64,000 bases of DNA, from assembly GCF_006715565.1 (NCBI RefSeq), contig NZ_VFNL01000001.1, forward strand, positions 2,170,001-2,234,000, in the 5' to 3' direction. Positions within the stretch are counted from its first letter, which is position 1. The number at the start of each line of letters is the position of its first letter. Below are positions 41,912-53,800 of the stretch, piece by piece. The DNA is from Microbacterium sp. SLBN-154. GTDB taxonomy: Bacteria; Actinomycetota; Actinomycetes; Actinomycetales; Microbacteriaceae. The notes below the pieces were generated by a model. That model worked only from the letters and a program-made list of their open reading frames with translations, had not been told where the DNA came from and searched no databases. Position numbers and translations under genes: made by a program.

Positions 41912-42378
41912 GGCCGCGCGCGACGGCGCTCGCTCATCTGGAAGGAGACGATCAGATCGCGCTGGATCCCGAACATCTCCTTCTCCTCCTCGGGCTCGGC
42001 GTGATCGAAGCCGAGCAGATGCAGCAGACCATGGGTGGTGAGCATGACCAGTTCGTCCATGGTCGAGTGCCGAGCGGCCGTCGCCTGAGTCTCGGCCACC
42101 TGGGGGCACAGGACGATGTCGCCGAGGAGCCCCGCCGGCGTGGGCGACTCCTCGGTGCCCGGTCGCAGCTCGTCCATGGGGAAGCTCAGCACGTCGGTCG
42201 GCCCCGGCTCATCCATCCACTGCAGATGAAGCGACTCCATCGCGCCCTCATCCACCAAGAGGATCGCCACGTCGGCTTCCGAGCTGACGTGCAGTTCGCC
42301 GAAGTTGTGCTCCATGAGCCGCAGGAGGACGGTCTCGTCGACCGGCATCCCGGATTCGTTGGTGATCTCGATCGTCAC
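41908..42378 (-). CDS. ybeY: Endoribonuclease YbeY
   Basis: A 156-residue zinc RNase needed for 16S rRNA 3' processing and ribosome quality control. The zinc motif HGLLHLLGFDH is near residue 115, and the DVLSFPMDE segment typical of the family is at about 62. Both ends overlap neighbours as ATGA (phoH upstream, CNNM gene downstream). Confidence 0.95.
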   Translation of the reverse strand: MTIEITNESGMPVDETVLLRLMEHNFGELHVSSEADVAILLVDEGAMESLHLQWMDEPGPTDVLSFPMDELRPGTEESPTPAGLLGDIVLCPQVAETQATAARHSTMDELVMLTTHGLLHLLGFDHAEPEEEKEMFGIQRDLIVSFQMSERRRARP

Positions 42379-43454
42379 TGGCGTCCCCGTTTCGGCAGGC
42401 GGTCGCGAGGGCCCGGGGCTCGGGTCGCGGCGCGACGCTCCGCGCGGCTGGCCAGCTCGGTCGCCTCGTCGCGTTCGCGACGCGCGGCCAGGCGCCGCTC
42501 GTCGAACTCGCTGTACGCGTCGACGATCCGGCCCACGAGGGTGTGGCGTACGACGTCGTCGCTCGTGAGGAAGGAGAAGTGGATGTCATCGATGCGATCG
42601 AGCACGCGGGTGACCAGGCGCAGCCCCGAGGCGCCCTGCGGGAGGTCGATCTGGGTGACGTCACCGGTGACGACCATCTTGGTCCCGAACCCGAGCCTGG
42701 TCAGGAACATCTTCATCTGCTCGGGCGTGGTGTTCTGGGCCTCGTCGAGGACCACGAACGAATCGTTGAGCGTGCGCCCGCGCATGTATGCCAGCGGAGC
42801 GACCTCGATCGTGCCGCTGGCGATGAGCTTGGGCACGATCTCCGGGTCCATCATCTCGTTGAGGGCGTCATAGAGCGGACGCAGGTACGGATCGATCTTG
42901 TCGGTGAGCGTTCCCGGGAGGAAGCCCAGGCGCTCCCCCGCTTCCACCGCCGGACGGGTGAGGATGATCCGGTTGACCTCTTTGCGCTGGAGTGCCTGGA
43001 CCGCCTTCGCCATCGCCAGATAGGTCTTTCCGGTTCCGGCCGGCCCGATGCCGAAGACGATCGTGTGGTCGTCGATGGCGTCGACGTACGCCTTCTGTCC
43101 GAGGGTCTTGGGGCGGATGACCCGGCCCCGGGTCGACAGCAGCGGTTCGCCGAGAACTTCGGACGGGCGGGGTCCGCCGTCGCTGCGGAGGATCCGGTCG
43201 GCGGAGGTGACATCCGCGGGGCCGAGGCTCTGGCCCGCCTTGGTCATCGCCAGCAGCTCGTGCACGAGCACGCGGGCCGCGGCCACGGCGGCGGCATCAC
43301 CGGTGAGGGTGATCTCGTTCCCGCGCACGTGCACGTCGACGTCGGGATGCTCCTTCTCGACCACGCGCAGCAGACGGTCCTGCGGACCCAGCAGCTGGAC
43401 CATGGCGACGCCGTCCGCGAGGACGCGCTCGACGGCGGGTGGGGTGTCAGGCAC
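42375..43454 (-). CDS. phoH: PhoH-family ATPase
   Basis: A 359-residue cytoplasmic ATPase with a SF1-helicase-like core, associated with RNA metabolism by its constant link to ybeY. An N-terminal KH-like region (about 20-80) precedes Walker A in [14 protein letters not shown] and Walker B in [15 protein letters not shown]; the [11 protein letters not shown] motif follows. The GTG at 43454 has AAGGAGC 5 nt upstream and lies inside the last codons of the HIT-family gene (8-nt overlap). Confidence 0.94.
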   Translation of the reverse strand: MPDTPPAVERVLADGVAMVQLLGPQDRLLRVVEKEHPDVDVHVRGNEITLTGDAAAVAAARVLVHELLAMTKAGQSLGPADVTSADRILRSDGGPRPSEVLGEPLLSTRGRVIRPKTLGQKAYVDAIDDHTIVFGIGPAGTGKTYLAMAKAVQALQRKEVNRIILTRPAVEAGERLGFLPGTLTDKIDPYLRPLYDALNEMMDPEIVPKLIASGTIEVAPLAYMRGRTLNDSFVVLDEAQNTTPEQMKMFLTRLGFGTKMVVTGDVTQIDLPQGASGLRLVTRVLDRIDDIHFSFLTSDDVVRHTLVGRIVDAYSEFDERRLAARRERDEATELASRAERRAATRAPGPRDRLPKRGRQ

Positions 43455-43794
43455 GAAGCTCCTTCTCTTGCAGGCCCCCGGCGAGGACGTGCGCATGCAC
43501 GTGGAAGACCGTCTGTCCGGCGTTCGCGCCGGTGTTGAACACGAGGCGGTAATCGCCGTCGGCGTGCTGCGCCGCGAGCGATCCGGCCAGCGCGACCATT
43601 TCGCTCAGGAGCGCCGGATCGCCGGCGGCGAGCTCTCCCACGTCGCGGTAGCGCTCGGTTTTGGGGATGACGAGCAGGTGCACGGGGGCCTGAGGGGCGA
43701 TGTCGCGGATGGCGAAGACGTTCTCCGTCTCGGTGAGGATCTCTCCCGGGATGTCGCCGGTGAGGATACGGCTGAAGACCGACGGTTCGCTCAT
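43447..43794 (-). CDS. HIT-family nucleotide-binding protein
   Basis: A 115-residue protein of the histidine-triad superfamily, closest in style to HinT, which hydrolyses nucleoside phosphoramidates. The triad is visible in TVFHVHAHVLAGG near the C terminus, and DIPGEILTETENVFAIRDIAPQAPVHLL is the usual N-terminal half. It overlaps phoH by 8 nt and lies 23 bp after rsmE. Confidence 0.94.
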   Translation of the reverse strand: MSEPSVFSRILTGDIPGEILTETENVFAIRDIAPQAPVHLLVIPKTERYRDVGELAAGDPALLSEMVALAGSLAAQHADGDYRLVFNTGANAGQTVFHVHAHVLAGGLQEKELRA

Positions 43795-43817
43795 GAAGGA
43801 AGTCTACCGACGGGCCG

Positions 43818-44546
43818 TCACCAGCGACCGAGGGCGCCGCTGACGACGGCGATCGCCGCGGGACCGGCCGTCGAGGTGCGCAGGACGGATTCGCCGAGGC
43901 GACGCAGCGTCGCACCGGCGCCGTCCAGCAGCGTGAGCTCTTCCGGGGTGATGCCTCCCTCGGGGCCGACCACGATCAGCAGGTCGCGGCTCGACGAGGC
44001 GAGCTCGCTCAGCCTCTCGGAGGCCGTCGGCTCGAGAACGACGACGAGGTCGCTGCCCGCACGCGCCGCGATCGCGGCCGTCGTGACCGGCTCCGTCACG
44101 GTGGGAACCCAGGGGCGATGAGCCTGCTTCGCCGCCTCCCGGGCGATCGTCTGCCAACGCTCTCGGCCCTTCGTCGCCTTGGCCGCGTCCCAGCGCGAGA
44201 TGCTCCGCCCGGCCTGCCAGGGGACGATCTCGTCGACGCCGAGCTCGGTCGCTGCCTGAACGGCCAGTTCGTCGCGGTCGCCCTTGGCCAGGGCTTGGAC
44301 CAGGATGACGCGGGGAACAGGGGCGGCGATGTGCGATTTCGCCGACACCCGCACCGCCACCGTCGACGGGGAGACCGACTCGCACCTGCCCTCGAGCCAC
44401 ACCCCGGCGCCGTCGCCGACGGTCACGCTCTCACCGACGCGCACCCGCCGCACTGTGGCGGCGTGCTTCGCTTCGGCACCGGTCAGGGTCACGACGCCGC
44501 CGACGGGTGTCGCCGTCGCCTCGGAGGACAGGAAGTGCAGGGGCAC
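43818..44546 (-). CDS. rsmE: 16S rRNA m3U1498 methyltransferase
   Basis: A 242-residue SPOUT methyltransferase that modifies U1498 of 16S rRNA with S-adenosylmethionine. It has an N-terminal PUA-like domain (FLSSEATATPVGG, LTGAEAKHAATVRRVRVGE) and the knotted SAM site LLIVVGPEGGITPEEL plus RRLGESVLRTSTAGPA at the end. Only 3 bp separate it from the dnaJ stop. Confidence 0.95.
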   Translation of the reverse strand: MPLHFLSSEATATPVGGVVTLTGAEAKHAATVRRVRVGESVTVGDGAGVWLEGRCESVSPSTVAVRVSAKSHIAAPVPRVILVQALAKGDRDELAVQAATELGVDEIVPWQAGRSISRWDAAKATKGRERWQTIAREAAKQAHRPWVPTVTEPVTTAAIAARAGSDLVVVLEPTASERLSELASSSRDLLIVVGPEGGITPEELTLLDGAGATLRRLGESVLRTSTAGPAAIAVVSGALGRW

Positions 44547-44549
44547 CGC

Positions 44550-45668
44550 TCAACCGTTCCGGAAGCGATCCCGGAGCTTGGCGAACAGGCCCTGGTGGAA
44601 TTCGGAGAGCCGCGGCGGTGCGGGCTTGGTGCGCTTGGCGAGCTCTTCGATGAGAGCGCGTTCCCGGTGATCGAGCCGTGTGGGCGTCACCACCTGCACG
44701 CCGACTCGGAGATCGCCGCGCTGCGAGCCGCGCAGCGGTGTGATGCCACGGCCCTTGATCGTCAGCACGTCGCCGGACTGCACGCCGGCCCTCAGCTCGA
44801 GATCGACCGGTCCGTCGAGCGAGTCGATCGTCGTGTGGGTGCCGAGGATCGCGTCCGGCATCGACACCTCGAGCGTCGCCAACAGGTCGTCGCCGTCGCG
44901 TGAGAACACCGGGTCGGGCGCGATGTTCACCTCGAGGTAGAGATCGCCGTTGGGTCCGCCGGCGGGGCCCACCTCGCCCGATCCGGGCAGCTGCAGACGC
45001 AGACCGCTCTCGACCCCCGCCGGCACGTCGATCGAGACCGTGCGGCGCGAGCGGACACGTCCCTGCCCCTGGCAGGTGGCGCAGGGATACGGGATCGTCG
45101 TGCCGTACCCCTGGCACACCGAGCACGGCTGGGAGGTGACGACGTTGCCGAGGAGGCTGCGGACCTGCCGCTGGACGTGGCCCGTGCCGTGGCAGATGTC
45201 GCACGTGACGGGTGAGGTGCCGGGTTGGCAGCACGATCCGGTGCACGTCTCGCACACGACGGCGGTGTCGACCTCGATGTCGCGGTGCACGCCGAAGACG
45301 ACGTCCTTGAGCTCGAGGTTGATCCGAACCAGCGCGTCCTGGCCGCGTTCGCGCCGCGAGCGCGGCCGGGCACCGCGCGCGCCGCCGCCTCCACCCCCGC
45401 CGAAGAACGTCTCGAAGATGTCGCTGAACCCGCCGAATCCGCCGGCGGCCCCGCCGAAGGCGGTGTCACCGCCGACGTCGTAGCGGGCGCGCTGGTCGGG
45501 GTCGCTCAGCACGTCGTAGGCGTGCGTGACGAGCTTGAACCGCTCCGCCGCGTCCTCCCCGGGATTGACGTCGGGGTGCAGCTCTCGCGCCAGCCGTCGG
45601 TAGGCGCGCTTGATGTCGTCGGGGCTGGCGTCACGCGCCACACCGAGTACTTCGTAGTGGTCAGCCAC
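44550..45668 (-). CDS. dnaJ: Chaperone DnaJ (DnaJ2, with zinc fingers)
   Basis: A 372-residue DnaK co-chaperone. The J domain with HPD in ELHPDVN is at about 33-38, a Gly/Phe-rich linker follows, and four CxxCxGxG-type zinc motifs ([32 protein letters not shown]) precede the C-terminal substrate-binding domain. The GTG start at 45668 has GGAAGG about 8 nt upstream. It lies 49 bp after hrcA, so it should be repressed by HrcA through CIRCE. Actinobacteria usually have a second DnaJ beside DnaK; this would be the other copy. Confidence 0.95.
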   Translation of the reverse strand: MADHYEVLGVARDASPDDIKRAYRRLARELHPDVNPGEDAAERFKLVTHAYDVLSDPDQRARYDVGGDTAFGGAAGGFGGFSDIFETFFGGGGGGGARGARPRSRRERGQDALVRINLELKDVVFGVHRDIEVDTAVVCETCTGSCCQPGTSPVTCDICHGTGHVQRQVRSLLGNVVTSQPCSVCQGYGTTIPYPCATCQGQGRVRSRRTVSIDVPAGVESGLRLQLPGSGEVGPAGGPNGDLYLEVNIAPDPVFSRDGDDLLATLEVSMPDAILGTHTTIDSLDGPVDLELRAGVQSGDVLTIKGRGITPLRGSQRGDLRVGVQVVTPTRLDHRERALIEELAKRTKPAPPRLSEFHQGLFAKLRDRFRNG

Positions 45669-45717
45669 TTTCACCTTCCTGCCGCGCCGGGCGCGGGGAG
45701 TCTGCGGAATGCTGTCG

Positions 45718-46758
45718 TCAGCGGGCGTTCTCGTCTTCATCCAGGAGACGAGTGAGGTACCTCGCCACGGCCCGAACGGCCGCGAGGTTGGTCGGGTAGT
45801 CCATGCGGGTCGGTCCGAGCACGCCGACGCGCGCACGGGAGCCGGTCGCGTCGTAATCGCTTGCGACGACCGACGCTTCGCTCAGGCCGAAGGGCTCGTT
45901 CTCCCGCCCGATGCTCGCCGCGAGGCCCTGATCGTCGGCGACCATCTCGCCCATGAGCTTCAGCAGTGTCACCTGCTCCTCGATGGCCTCCAGCAGCGGG
46001 TAGATGCTGCCGCGGAAGTCCGCTTCGCTGCGGGCGAGGTTGGCGCTGCCGGCGAGCACGAGTCGGTCCTGCCGGAAGTCATCCAGTTCCTCCCCGATGA
46101 CCCGGAGGATCGCCTGGAGCGCGGGGCCGTCGGGATCCCCGGGAGTCTCGCCCGCTCCGACAGCGGTCGCGACCCCGGCCACACCCTCCCGCACCGGCAC
46201 TCCGACGACGAGGTCGGAGACCCGGCCGCGGATCCGCTGCATCCGGTCCTCATCGATCTCCACCCCCGGGAAGGCGAGTCGCTGGGAGACCCTGCCGGTG
46301 TCGGTGACGACGATGACCAGGACCTTCAGTGCGTCCAGGCGGACGAGCTCCACGTGGGAGACCGTCGCCCGGGCGAAGGACGGATACTGCACGATCGCGA
46401 CGTGCCCGGTGAGGACCGTCAGAGCGCGCACCGTGCGGGCGAGCACTTCGTCGAGGTCCGAGGGGCCTTCCAGGAACGAGGAGATGGCCGTCCGCTGGGC
46501 GGGGCTCAGGGGCCGCACCTGGGCGAGGTGATCGACGAAGACGCGGTAGCCCTTGTCGGTCGGGACGCGCCCGGACGACGTATGCGGGGCGACGATGAGG
46601 TCTTCGTCTTCGAGCAGGGCCATGTCGTTGCGAATGGTGGCGGCGGAGACGCCGAAGGCGTGACGCTCGACGATCGCCTTGCTGCCGACGGGTTCGCGCG
46701 TGTCGACGTAGTCCTGCACGATGGCGCGCAGCACCTGCAATCCGCGTTCGCTGACCAT
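45718..46758 (-). CDS. hrcA: Heat-inducible transcription repressor HrcA
   Basis: A 346-residue repressor of heat-shock chaperone genes that binds the CIRCE operator. The N-terminal winged helix-turn-helix ([44 protein letters not shown]) is at about 1-70; a GAF-like dimer domain follows. The ATG at 46758 has GGAGGGG 5 nt upstream. A CIRCE element lies 31 bp before the start, so the gene represses itself and dnaJ. Confidence 0.96.
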   Translation of the reverse strand: MVSERGLQVLRAIVQDYVDTREPVGSKAIVERHAFGVSAATIRNDMALLEDEDLIVAPHTSSGRVPTDKGYRVFVDHLAQVRPLSPAQRTAISSFLEGPSDLDEVLARTVRALTVLTGHVAIVQYPSFARATVSHVELVRLDALKVLVIVVTDTGRVSQRLAFPGVEIDEDRMQRIRGRVSDLVVGVPVREGVAGVATAVGAGETPGDPDGPALQAILRVIGEELDDFRQDRLVLAGSANLARSEADFRGSIYPLLEAIEEQVTLLKLMGEMVADDQGLAASIGRENEPFGLSEASVVASDYDATGSRARVGVLGPTRMDYPTNLAAVRAVARYLTRLLDEDENAR

Positions 46759-46788
46759 GACACCCCCTCCGTCGGCCTGCCGACACCC

Positions 46789-46815
46789 CTGGCACTCGTG
46801 GGATTCGAGTGCCAA
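46789..46815 (-). promoter_or_regulatory. CIRCE operator
   Basis: On the minus strand TTGGCACTC, 9 nt, GAGTGCCAG: the classic inverted repeat for HrcA with standard N9 spacing and changes only at the outer bases. It lies at the expected transcription start of hrcA-dnaJ. Confidence 0.92.
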
Positions 46816-46820
46816 TTCTA
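46815..46820 (-). promoter_or_regulatory. -10 hexamer of hrcA-dnaJ
   Basis: TAGAAT on the minus strand abuts the upstream half of CIRCE, so bound HrcA would block the polymerase. Confidence 0.6.
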
Positions 46821-46860
46821 TCGGAACACCCTCGACGTCGGACGGCCGGGTCACGGCATG

Positions 46861-48072
46861 TCAGGCCGTGAGCGTGCGAACGACGTGGTCGGCCAGGAGT
46901 CGGCCGCGCCGGGTGAGCCGCACCCGATCGACGGTGTGTGGTTCGACCAGGCCGTCCGCCACGAGCCCAGGGAGGGCGGCACTCGCGCCCGACGGGAGGG
47001 ATGAGGTGGCGAGACCCTCGTGGGTGCGGACGCCGAGGAGAACCGCCTCGAGGAGCCGGGAGGACGGCGACAGGACCTCGCGCCCCGCCGCGGGGGACAG
47101 GCCCTCGGCGAGCCGTTGGGCGTAGGCGGCCGGATGACGCACGTTCCAGAAGCGGGTTCCGGCGACGTGGCCGTGCGCGCCGGGGCCGAACCCCCACCAG
47201 TCGCTCCCCCGCCAGTAGGCGGCGTTGTGGCGGCAGCGATCGGCGGGGGTCCGAGCCCAGTTGGACACCTCGTACCACGCCATCCCTGCCGCGGTGAGCA
47301 GATCGTCTGCGAGCTCGTACATCTCCGCCTGCAGATCGTCGTCGGGCAGGGCGAGTTCCCCCCGTCGGATGCGGCGGGCCAGCGCCGTCCCGTCCTCGAC
47401 GATGAGGGCGTAGGCGGACAGGTGGTCGGGGTCGAGTGCGATCGCCGTCTCGAGCGACGTGCGCCAGTCGGCCAGTGATTCCCCCGGAGCGCCGTAGATC
47501 AGGTCGATGCTGACGCCGAGCCCGGCCTCGCGGGCGGCGGCCACGGCTGTTGCCACCGCGCCGGTGCGGTGCGAGCGATCCAGCGTCGCCAGGACGTGGG
47601 GAACAGCGGACTGCATGCCGATCGAGAGCCTGGTCACCCCGGCCTCCGCGAGGCGGCGTGCGACCTCCTCGTCGACGGTGTCGGGGTTGGCCTCCACCGT
47701 CACTTCGGGATCGACGGCTCCCGGGAACGCCGCACGCACGCCGTCGAGCATGCGCACCAGGTCGTCGGCGGGAAGAAGGGTGGGTGTGCCCCCGCCGAAG
47801 AACACCGTCTCGACCGGTCGCAGCCGCCCGGACTCAGACAGCACGCGGCGGGCGAGCTCCACTTCGCGCAGCAGGGTCTCGGCGTAATCATCCTGCCTGG
47901 CGCCGCGCAGCTCGGTCGCGGTGTAGGTGTTGAAGTCGCAGTACCCGCAGCGCACCCGACAGAAGGGGATGTGCAGATAGGCGCCGAAGGGCACCGCCGG
48001 ATCGATCACCGTGCCGGCAGGCAGCGAGCCGTCGGCCGGGGCGGGTTCACCGACGGGAAGTGCAGCTCCCAC
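46861..48072 (-). CDS. hemW: Radical SAM heme chaperone HemW
   Basis: A 403-residue radical SAM protein once annotated as oxygen-independent coproporphyrinogen oxidase. The cluster motif is CRVRCGYCDF (CxxxCxxC) near residue 40, preceded by YLHIPFC; GGGTPTLL and EANPDTVD follow, and a C-terminal HemN-type domain ends it. The CxxxCxxC motif without the extra N-terminal cysteine of HemN fits HemW, which inserts heme into target proteins. GTG at 48072 lies 2 bp after the DUF1990 stop. It precedes hrcA by 102 bp. Confidence 0.93.
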   Translation of the reverse strand: MGAALPVGEPAPADGSLPAGTVIDPAVPFGAYLHIPFCRVRCGYCDFNTYTATELRGARQDDYAETLLREVELARRVLSESGRLRPVETVFFGGGTPTLLPADDLVRMLDGVRAAFPGAVDPEVTVEANPDTVDEEVARRLAEAGVTRLSIGMQSAVPHVLATLDRSHRTGAVATAVAAAREAGLGVSIDLIYGAPGESLADWRTSLETAIALDPDHLSAYALIVEDGTALARRIRRGELALPDDDLQAEMYELADDLLTAAGMAWYEVSNWARTPADRCRHNAAYWRGSDWWGFGPGAHGHVAGTRFWNVRHPAAYAQRLAEGLSPAAGREVLSPSSRLLEAVLLGVRTHEGLATSSLPSGASAALPGLVADGLVEPHTVDRVRLTRRGRLLADHVVRTLTA

Positions 48073-48074
48073 GC

Positions 48075-48725
48075 TCAGGCGGGGGTGGCGTACAGCGGGG
48101 AGATGGCACGCAGGTAGCGGGTGAACAGTTCGCGGCGCCGGCGCCGGGTGAGGGCGGGGAAGAGCCGGTAAAGCAGCGCCTGCGGCGCGTCGAAGGCGCG
48201 GACCGTGAACCAGACCTCGTCGTTGTCGTGCCACTCGAGCATGAACGATTCCTCGCCGCTGACGACCGACCCCTGCACCGTGCCGAGGGCGAAGCCGATG
48301 CGTCGGGGTTCCTCGACCGCGAAGATGACCCGGAGTTCGCCGTCGGCGCGCATTCCGGCGACCCGGCCGCCCAGGTGAACGGTCGCGCCGGCGGTGACGA
48401 AGGGGGTGCCGTCGGAGTCGTAGCGCTGCTCGACCTCGAGCTTGCTCGGGGCGATCGGCGCGCCGTTCTCGTCGAAGCTCACGCCGGCGTACATCGGGCC
48501 GGCGGCGGGACGGACGTCGGTCAGTTCGAGACCCGCTCCGCGCTGAGCGCTCCACGACAGCAGCGACTCGCCGGCTGCGCGGAACCGATCCTCCCCGCTG
48601 CCGATCCGCCAGGACTCCTCGGCCGGGATGCTCCGCTCCGGCGGGAAGTGCATGAGATCGGCGGCTTGCGTCGCCCCGACGGCGGCGTAGTCGACCGTGT
48701 CATCCCTGAAGGTTCCGCGGCGCAT
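48075..48725 (-). CDS. DUF1990 protein
   Basis: A 216-residue cytoplasmic protein of the DUF1990 family. It begins MRRGTFRDDTVDYAAVGAT and contains the family's GFALGTVQGSVVSGEESFMLEW and VWFTVRAFDAPQALLYRLFPALTRRRRREL stretches. Its fold is lipid- or ligand-binding-like, but no reaction is known. It sits between lepA (10 bp upstream) and hemW (2 bp downstream) and is clearly in their operon. Confidence 0.9.
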   Translation of the reverse strand: MRRGTFRDDTVDYAAVGATQAADLMHFPPERSIPAEESWRIGSGEDRFRAAGESLLSWSAQRGAGLELTDVRPAAGPMYAGVSFDENGAPIAPSKLEVEQRYDSDGTPFVTAGATVHLGGRVAGMRADGELRVIFAVEEPRRIGFALGTVQGSVVSGEESFMLEWHDNDEVWFTVRAFDAPQALLYRLFPALTRRRRRELFTRYLRAISPLYATPA

Positions 48726-48735
48726 GGCTGACAGC

Positions 48736-50583
48736 CTACTTCTGCTTCCCCTCGACATCCCCCGAGAGTGCGGCGATGAAGGCCTCCTGCGGCACCTCGA
48801 CGCGACCGACCATCTTCATGCGCTTCTTGCCTTCCTTCTGCTTCTCGAGCAGTTTGCGCTTCCGGGTGATGTCACCGCCGTAGCACTTCGCCAACACGTC
48901 CTTGCGGATCGCGCGGATGTTCTCCCTCGCGATGATCCGCGCGCCGATGGCAGCCTGGATCGGAACCTCGAACTGCTGACGCGGAATGAGCTTGCGCAGT
49001 CGCTCGGTCATCATGGTGCCGTAGGCGTAGGCCTTCTCCCGGTGCACGATCGAGCTGAAGGCATCCACCTTCTCGCCCTGGAGCAGGATGTCGACTTTCA
49101 CGAGGTCTGCGGTCTGCGAGCCGGCGGGCTCGTAGTCCAGGCTCGCGTAGCCCTGCGTGCGGCTCTTGAGGTGGTCGAAGAAGTCGAAGACGATCTCACC
49201 GAGGGGCATGTTGTAGCGAAGCTCCACCCGGTCTTCGCTGAGATAGTCCATACCCAGCAGTGCTCCCCGGCGGGATTGGCAGAGCTCCATGACGGTTCCG
49301 ACGTAGTCCTTCGGAAGCAGGATGCCGACTTTCACGATGGGCTCGGACACCTCCGCCACCCGACCGTCGGGGTACTCGCTGGGGTTGGTCACCGAGATGG
49401 TCTCGCCGGTGTCGGTGTGCACCTCGTACGTGACGGAGGGGGCGGTGGTGATGAGGTCGAGTCCGAACTCGCGCGACAGCCGTTCGGTGATGATCTCCAG
49501 GTGCAGCAGACCCAGGAACCCGCAGCGGAAACCGAAGCCCAGCGCCACAGAGGTCTCGGGCTCGTACTGCAGCGAGGCGTCGGAGAGCTTGAGCTTGTCG
49601 AGGGCCTCGCGAAGCTCGGCGTAGTCGCTGCCGTCGATCGGGTAGATGCCGGAGAACACCATCGGCTTGGGATCGGTGTATCCGGGGAGCGCCTCGGTCG
49701 CGGGCTTGCGCTGATCGGTGATCGTGTCACCGACCTTGGACTGCCGGACGTCCTTGACGCCGGTGATGAGGTACCCCACCTCACCGACGCCGAGGCCGCG
49801 GGTCGGAATCGGCTCGGGGCTGGACACGCCGATCTCCAGGAGCTCGTGCGTGGCCCGGGTGGACATCATCTGGATGCGCTCGCGGGGCTGGAGCTTGCCG
49901 TCGATCATCCGGACGTAGGTGACCACGCCGCGGTAGGCGTCGTAGACGGAGTCGAAGATCATCGCGCGGGCGGGGGCGTCGGCATTCCCCTGCGGTGCGG
50001 GGATCTGCTCGACGATGCGGTCGAGGAGCTCCTCGACGCCCGCGCCCGTTTTGCCGCTGACCCGCAGCACGTCACCGGGATCGCCACCGATGAGTCCCGC
50101 GAGCTCCGCGGCGTACTTCTCGGGGTCGGCGGCGGGGAGGTCGATCTTGTTGAGCACCGGGATGATGTGGAGGTCGTTCTCCAGTGCCAGGTAGAGGTTG
50201 GCGAGGGTCTGGGCCTCGATCCCCTGTGCGGCATCCACGAGCAGGATCGCGCCCTCGCAGGCGGCCAGCGACCTGCTCACCTCGTAGGTGAAGTCGACAT
50301 GGCCGGGGGTGTCGATCATGTTGAGGGCGAAGGTACCGGCATCGGTGGCCCATGGCATCCGCACCGCCTGGCTCTTGATCGTGATGCCGCGCTCGCGCTC
50401 GATGTCCATCCGATCCAGGTACTGCGCGCGCATGTCGCGATCGGAGACGACGCCGGTGATCTGCAGCATGCGGTCGGCCAGGGTGGACTTCCCGTGGTCG
50501 ATGTGGGCGATGATGCAGAAGTTGCGGATGAGCTCGGGCGGAGTCGCACTGGGCTCGAGGGGCTGGTGGGCGCGCGGGGACAT
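48736..50583 (-). CDS. lepA: Elongation factor 4
   Basis: LepA is a ribosomal GTPase able to back-translocate tRNAs and help in 30S assembly. The 615-residue protein has G1 in [17 protein letters not shown]3 DTPGHVDF, G4 [11 protein letters not shown], and the LepA-specific C-terminal domain ([30 protein letters not shown]). It is the first gene of the minus-strand lepA-DUF1990-hemW run and is divergent from the giant nuclease gene across 222 bp, in which I see no further gene. Confidence 0.97.
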   Translation of the reverse strand: MSPRAHQPLEPSATPPELIRNFCIIAHIDHGKSTLADRMLQITGVVSDRDMRAQYLDRMDIERERGITIKSQAVRMPWATDAGTFALNMIDTPGHVDFTYEVSRSLAACEGAILLVDAAQGIEAQTLANLYLALENDLHIIPVLNKIDLPAADPEKYAAELAGLIGGDPGDVLRVSGKTGAGVEELLDRIVEQIPAPQGNADAPARAMIFDSVYDAYRGVVTYVRMIDGKLQPRERIQMMSTRATHELLEIGVSSPEPIPTRGLGVGEVGYLITGVKDVRQSKVGDTITDQRKPATEALPGYTDPKPMVFSGIYPIDGSDYAELREALDKLKLSDASLQYEPETSVALGFGFRCGFLGLLHLEIITERLSREFGLDLITTAPSVTYEVHTDTGETISVTNPSEYPDGRVAEVSEPIVKVGILLPKDYVGTVMELCQSRRGALLGMDYLSEDRVELRYNMPLGEIVFDFFDHLKSRTQGYASLDYEPAGSQTADLVKVDILLQGEKVDAFSSIVHREKAYAYGTMMTERLRKLIPRQQFEVPIQAAIGARIIARENIRAIRKDVLAKCYGGDITRKRKLLEKQKEGKKRMKMVGRVEVPQEAFIAALSGDVEGKQK

Positions 50584-50805
50584 ATTCCCTCGATTCTACG
50601 GGCGACCAGCCGGCCGCCTGCGCCGCCGGAGAAGAGGAGCGGATGCCGGTGGCAGCCGCCTCCCACGAAGTGTCACGTGGAGTTTCCACAGGCGTCATCC
50701 ACGCGATCGGGAATTCGGTAAGGATCGAACGGCGTGCCCCCGGACGATGGTCTCTTCGTGCTCGGGACGCTGTTGGTCTGTGCATACGAAACCAGGAGAG
50801 TGTCT

Positions 50806-53800
50806 GTGACCGTGACATCCGGTGCCCCATCCCCCATTCCACGCCGATCGAGATGGAGGGCCCGGACGCTCGGCGCCGGCCTGCTCTCGGGTGCCCTCGC
50901 CTTGAGCGGTGCGGGCTTCGCCCTGCCCGCTCAGGCGGCCGTCAGCATCGACGCCACCGTCCTCATCAACGAGGTCTACGGCGGCGGCGGTAACGGCGGT
51001 GCGGTGTTCAACCGCGACTTCGTCGAGCTGGTGAACACCGGCGACACCGCGGTCGACCTCGGGTCGTGGAGCGTGCAGTACGCGTCCACCACGGGAACGT
51101 CGTGGCAGGTCACCCCGCTCACGGGGATGACGATCCAGCCGGGCGGGAAGCTGCTGGTCGGTCAGGCTACGGGCAGCAACACGACGTTCCCCGGTTTCGA
51201 GGCCGACGTCGAGGGCGGCATCTCGATGTCGGGCACAGGCGGCAAGGTCGCGCTGGTCAGCTCCGCGGAAGCACTGTCGGGCGGCACGAACGTGGCCGCC
51301 GTCGACCAGGTCGTGGACTACCTCGGCTGGGGCAGTGCCACTGACGCGGCCGGGACCCCAGCGCCTGCGACGACCAACGGAACGAGCGTCTCGCGCGATG
51401 CCGAGAGCTCGCACACCGCGATCAACTCCGCCGACTTCACCGCGGGCACGCCGACACCCGAGGGCGCGGCAGGCGCTGTCGACCCGGAGCCGACGCCCGA
51501 CCCCGAGCCGACTCCTGATCCGGAGCCGACGGGACCGACCACGGTCACCATCGCCGAGATCCAGGGCACCGGCGCCTCGACGCCGCTGAACGGCCAGACC
51601 GTGGTCACGGAGGGCGTCGTCACCGCGCACTACCCCACCGGCGGCCTCGCGGGCTTCGTCATCCAGACGCCCGGCACCGGCACCGCGGCGGGCACCGCGT
51701 CCGACGCGGTCTTCGTCTACGCACCCAGCACGGTCGGTCAGGTCGCCGAGGGTCAGACGGTGCGCGTCACGGGGCTGGCCACTGAGTTCAACGGCCTGAC
51801 GCAGGTCGACATCCGCACCGGCAGTGTCGAGGTCATCGCCGACGGCGCACCAGTCACGCCGCTCGTCACCGGATGGCCGGCCGACGACACGGGTCGCGAA
51901 GCGCTCGAGTCGATGCTGATCCAGCCCGACGGTGCGTTCACCGTCACCGACACCTACGGCACGAACCAGTACGGCGAGGTTCCCCTCGCCTTCGGCGACG
52001 GCCCGCTCGTGCAGCCCACCGAGGTGGCGCTCCCCGGATCGCCCGAGGCCGCCGCAGTGACCGTCGAGAACGCCGCACGTCGCGTCGTCCTCGACGACGG
52101 AGCCAGCACGAACTTCCTCTCCGCGGCCAACGCCGGACTCACTCCGCCGTACGTCTCGCTCACCGAGCCGGTCGTGGTGGGAGCCTCGGTCACCTTCACC
52201 GCACCGGTGATCGTCGACTATCGCAACAACGCCTTCAAGCTCAACCCGACCGCTCCCCTGACGGGTGACGGAACGGGCGAGGGCGACGGCGTGGAGTTCG
52301 AAGACGTCCGCACCGCGGCTCCCGAAGAGGTCGGGGGCGACGTCAGCGTCGCTTCCTTCAACGTCCTGAACTACTTCACCACCCTCGGCACCGACAGCGC
52401 GTCGTGCACTGCGTTCCAGAGCCCGGACGGCTCGGAGCTGAACAACGTCCGCGGCGGCTGCGACCAGCGCGGGGCATGGGACGCCGCCGACTTCGCACGT
52501 CAGCAGGCCAAGATCGTCTCGGCGATCAACGCGCTCGACGCCTCGGTCGTCGGCCTCATGGAGATCGAGAACTCTGCGGCCCTCGGCGAGGAGACCGATG
52601 AGGCGCTGTCGAGCCTCGTCGACGCCCTCAACTCCGACGCCGGGACCGACCGCTGGGACTTCGTCGCATCTTCCGACGAGCTCCCCGACGCGTCGGGACT
52701 GGACGTGATCACCAACGCGATCATCTTCCAGCCCGCCGAGGTGGTCACGGTCGGTGACCCGCGTGCGCTCGGCGACGAGTCGGGTGCGGGCGGTGCGTTC
52801 CAGAACGCTCGCGAACCCATCGGTCAGGTCTTCGCACCGGCCGAGGGTGGCGAGGAGTTCCTCTTCGTCGTGAACCACTTCAAGTCCAAGGGCTCCGCGG
52901 GTCCGTGGCCAGGCGACGTTGATGCCGGCGACGGTCAGGGCGCCTCGAACGAGTCGCGGGTGCGTCAGGCAACGGCTCTGACGGAGTGGGTCGACGAGGT
53001 CCAGGGCGACACCGAGTCGGTCATCCTCGTCGGGGACTTCAACTCCTACGGGCAGGAAGACCCGATGCAGGTGCTCTACGAAGCCGGCTTCGCCGATGCC
53101 GAGCAGGGCGAGGAGTACAGCTACGTGTTCCAGGGGCTTTCGGGCTCGCTCGACCACGTTCTCGTGAACGAGGCCGCGTCGGGCCGTCAGACCGGTGCGG
53201 ACGTCTGGAACGTCAACGCCGGAGAGGCCCTCGCCCTGGAGTACTCGCGCTTCGGGTACCACGGCACCGAGTTCCACGCCGACGACCCGTACCGCTCGAG
53301 CGACCACGACCCGGTCAAGGTCGGTCTGAGCGCGGGGGCGCAGGCACCCGTCGAGGTCGACATCCTCACGATCAACGACTTCCACGGTCGCCTCGAGGCC
53401 AACCCCTCGGGATCCGAGGCGGGCGCCGCCGTGATCGCGGGTGCCGTGGAGTCGAAGAAGGCCGAGAACCCGAACACGCTGTTCGTCTCGGCAGGAGACA
53501 ACATCGGCGCGTCGACCTTCACGTCGTTCATCCAGCAGGACAACCCGACCATCGACACTCTGGTGGCTTCGGGCCTGGACCTCTCGGTCGTGGGCAACCA
53601 CGAGTTCGACCGCGGTTTCGACGACCTGCTGAACCGGGTGCTCCCCCGCTACGGCGGCAACACCGACCCGGATGAGGTGACGGAGGAGCAGCGCCTCGCC
53701 GGTCAGGACTTCGGTCTGGGCGCCAACGTCTACGCCGCCGGCACCACCGATCCGGTGCTCCCGGAGTACGCGCTGCGCGAGATCGACGGGGTGAGCGTGG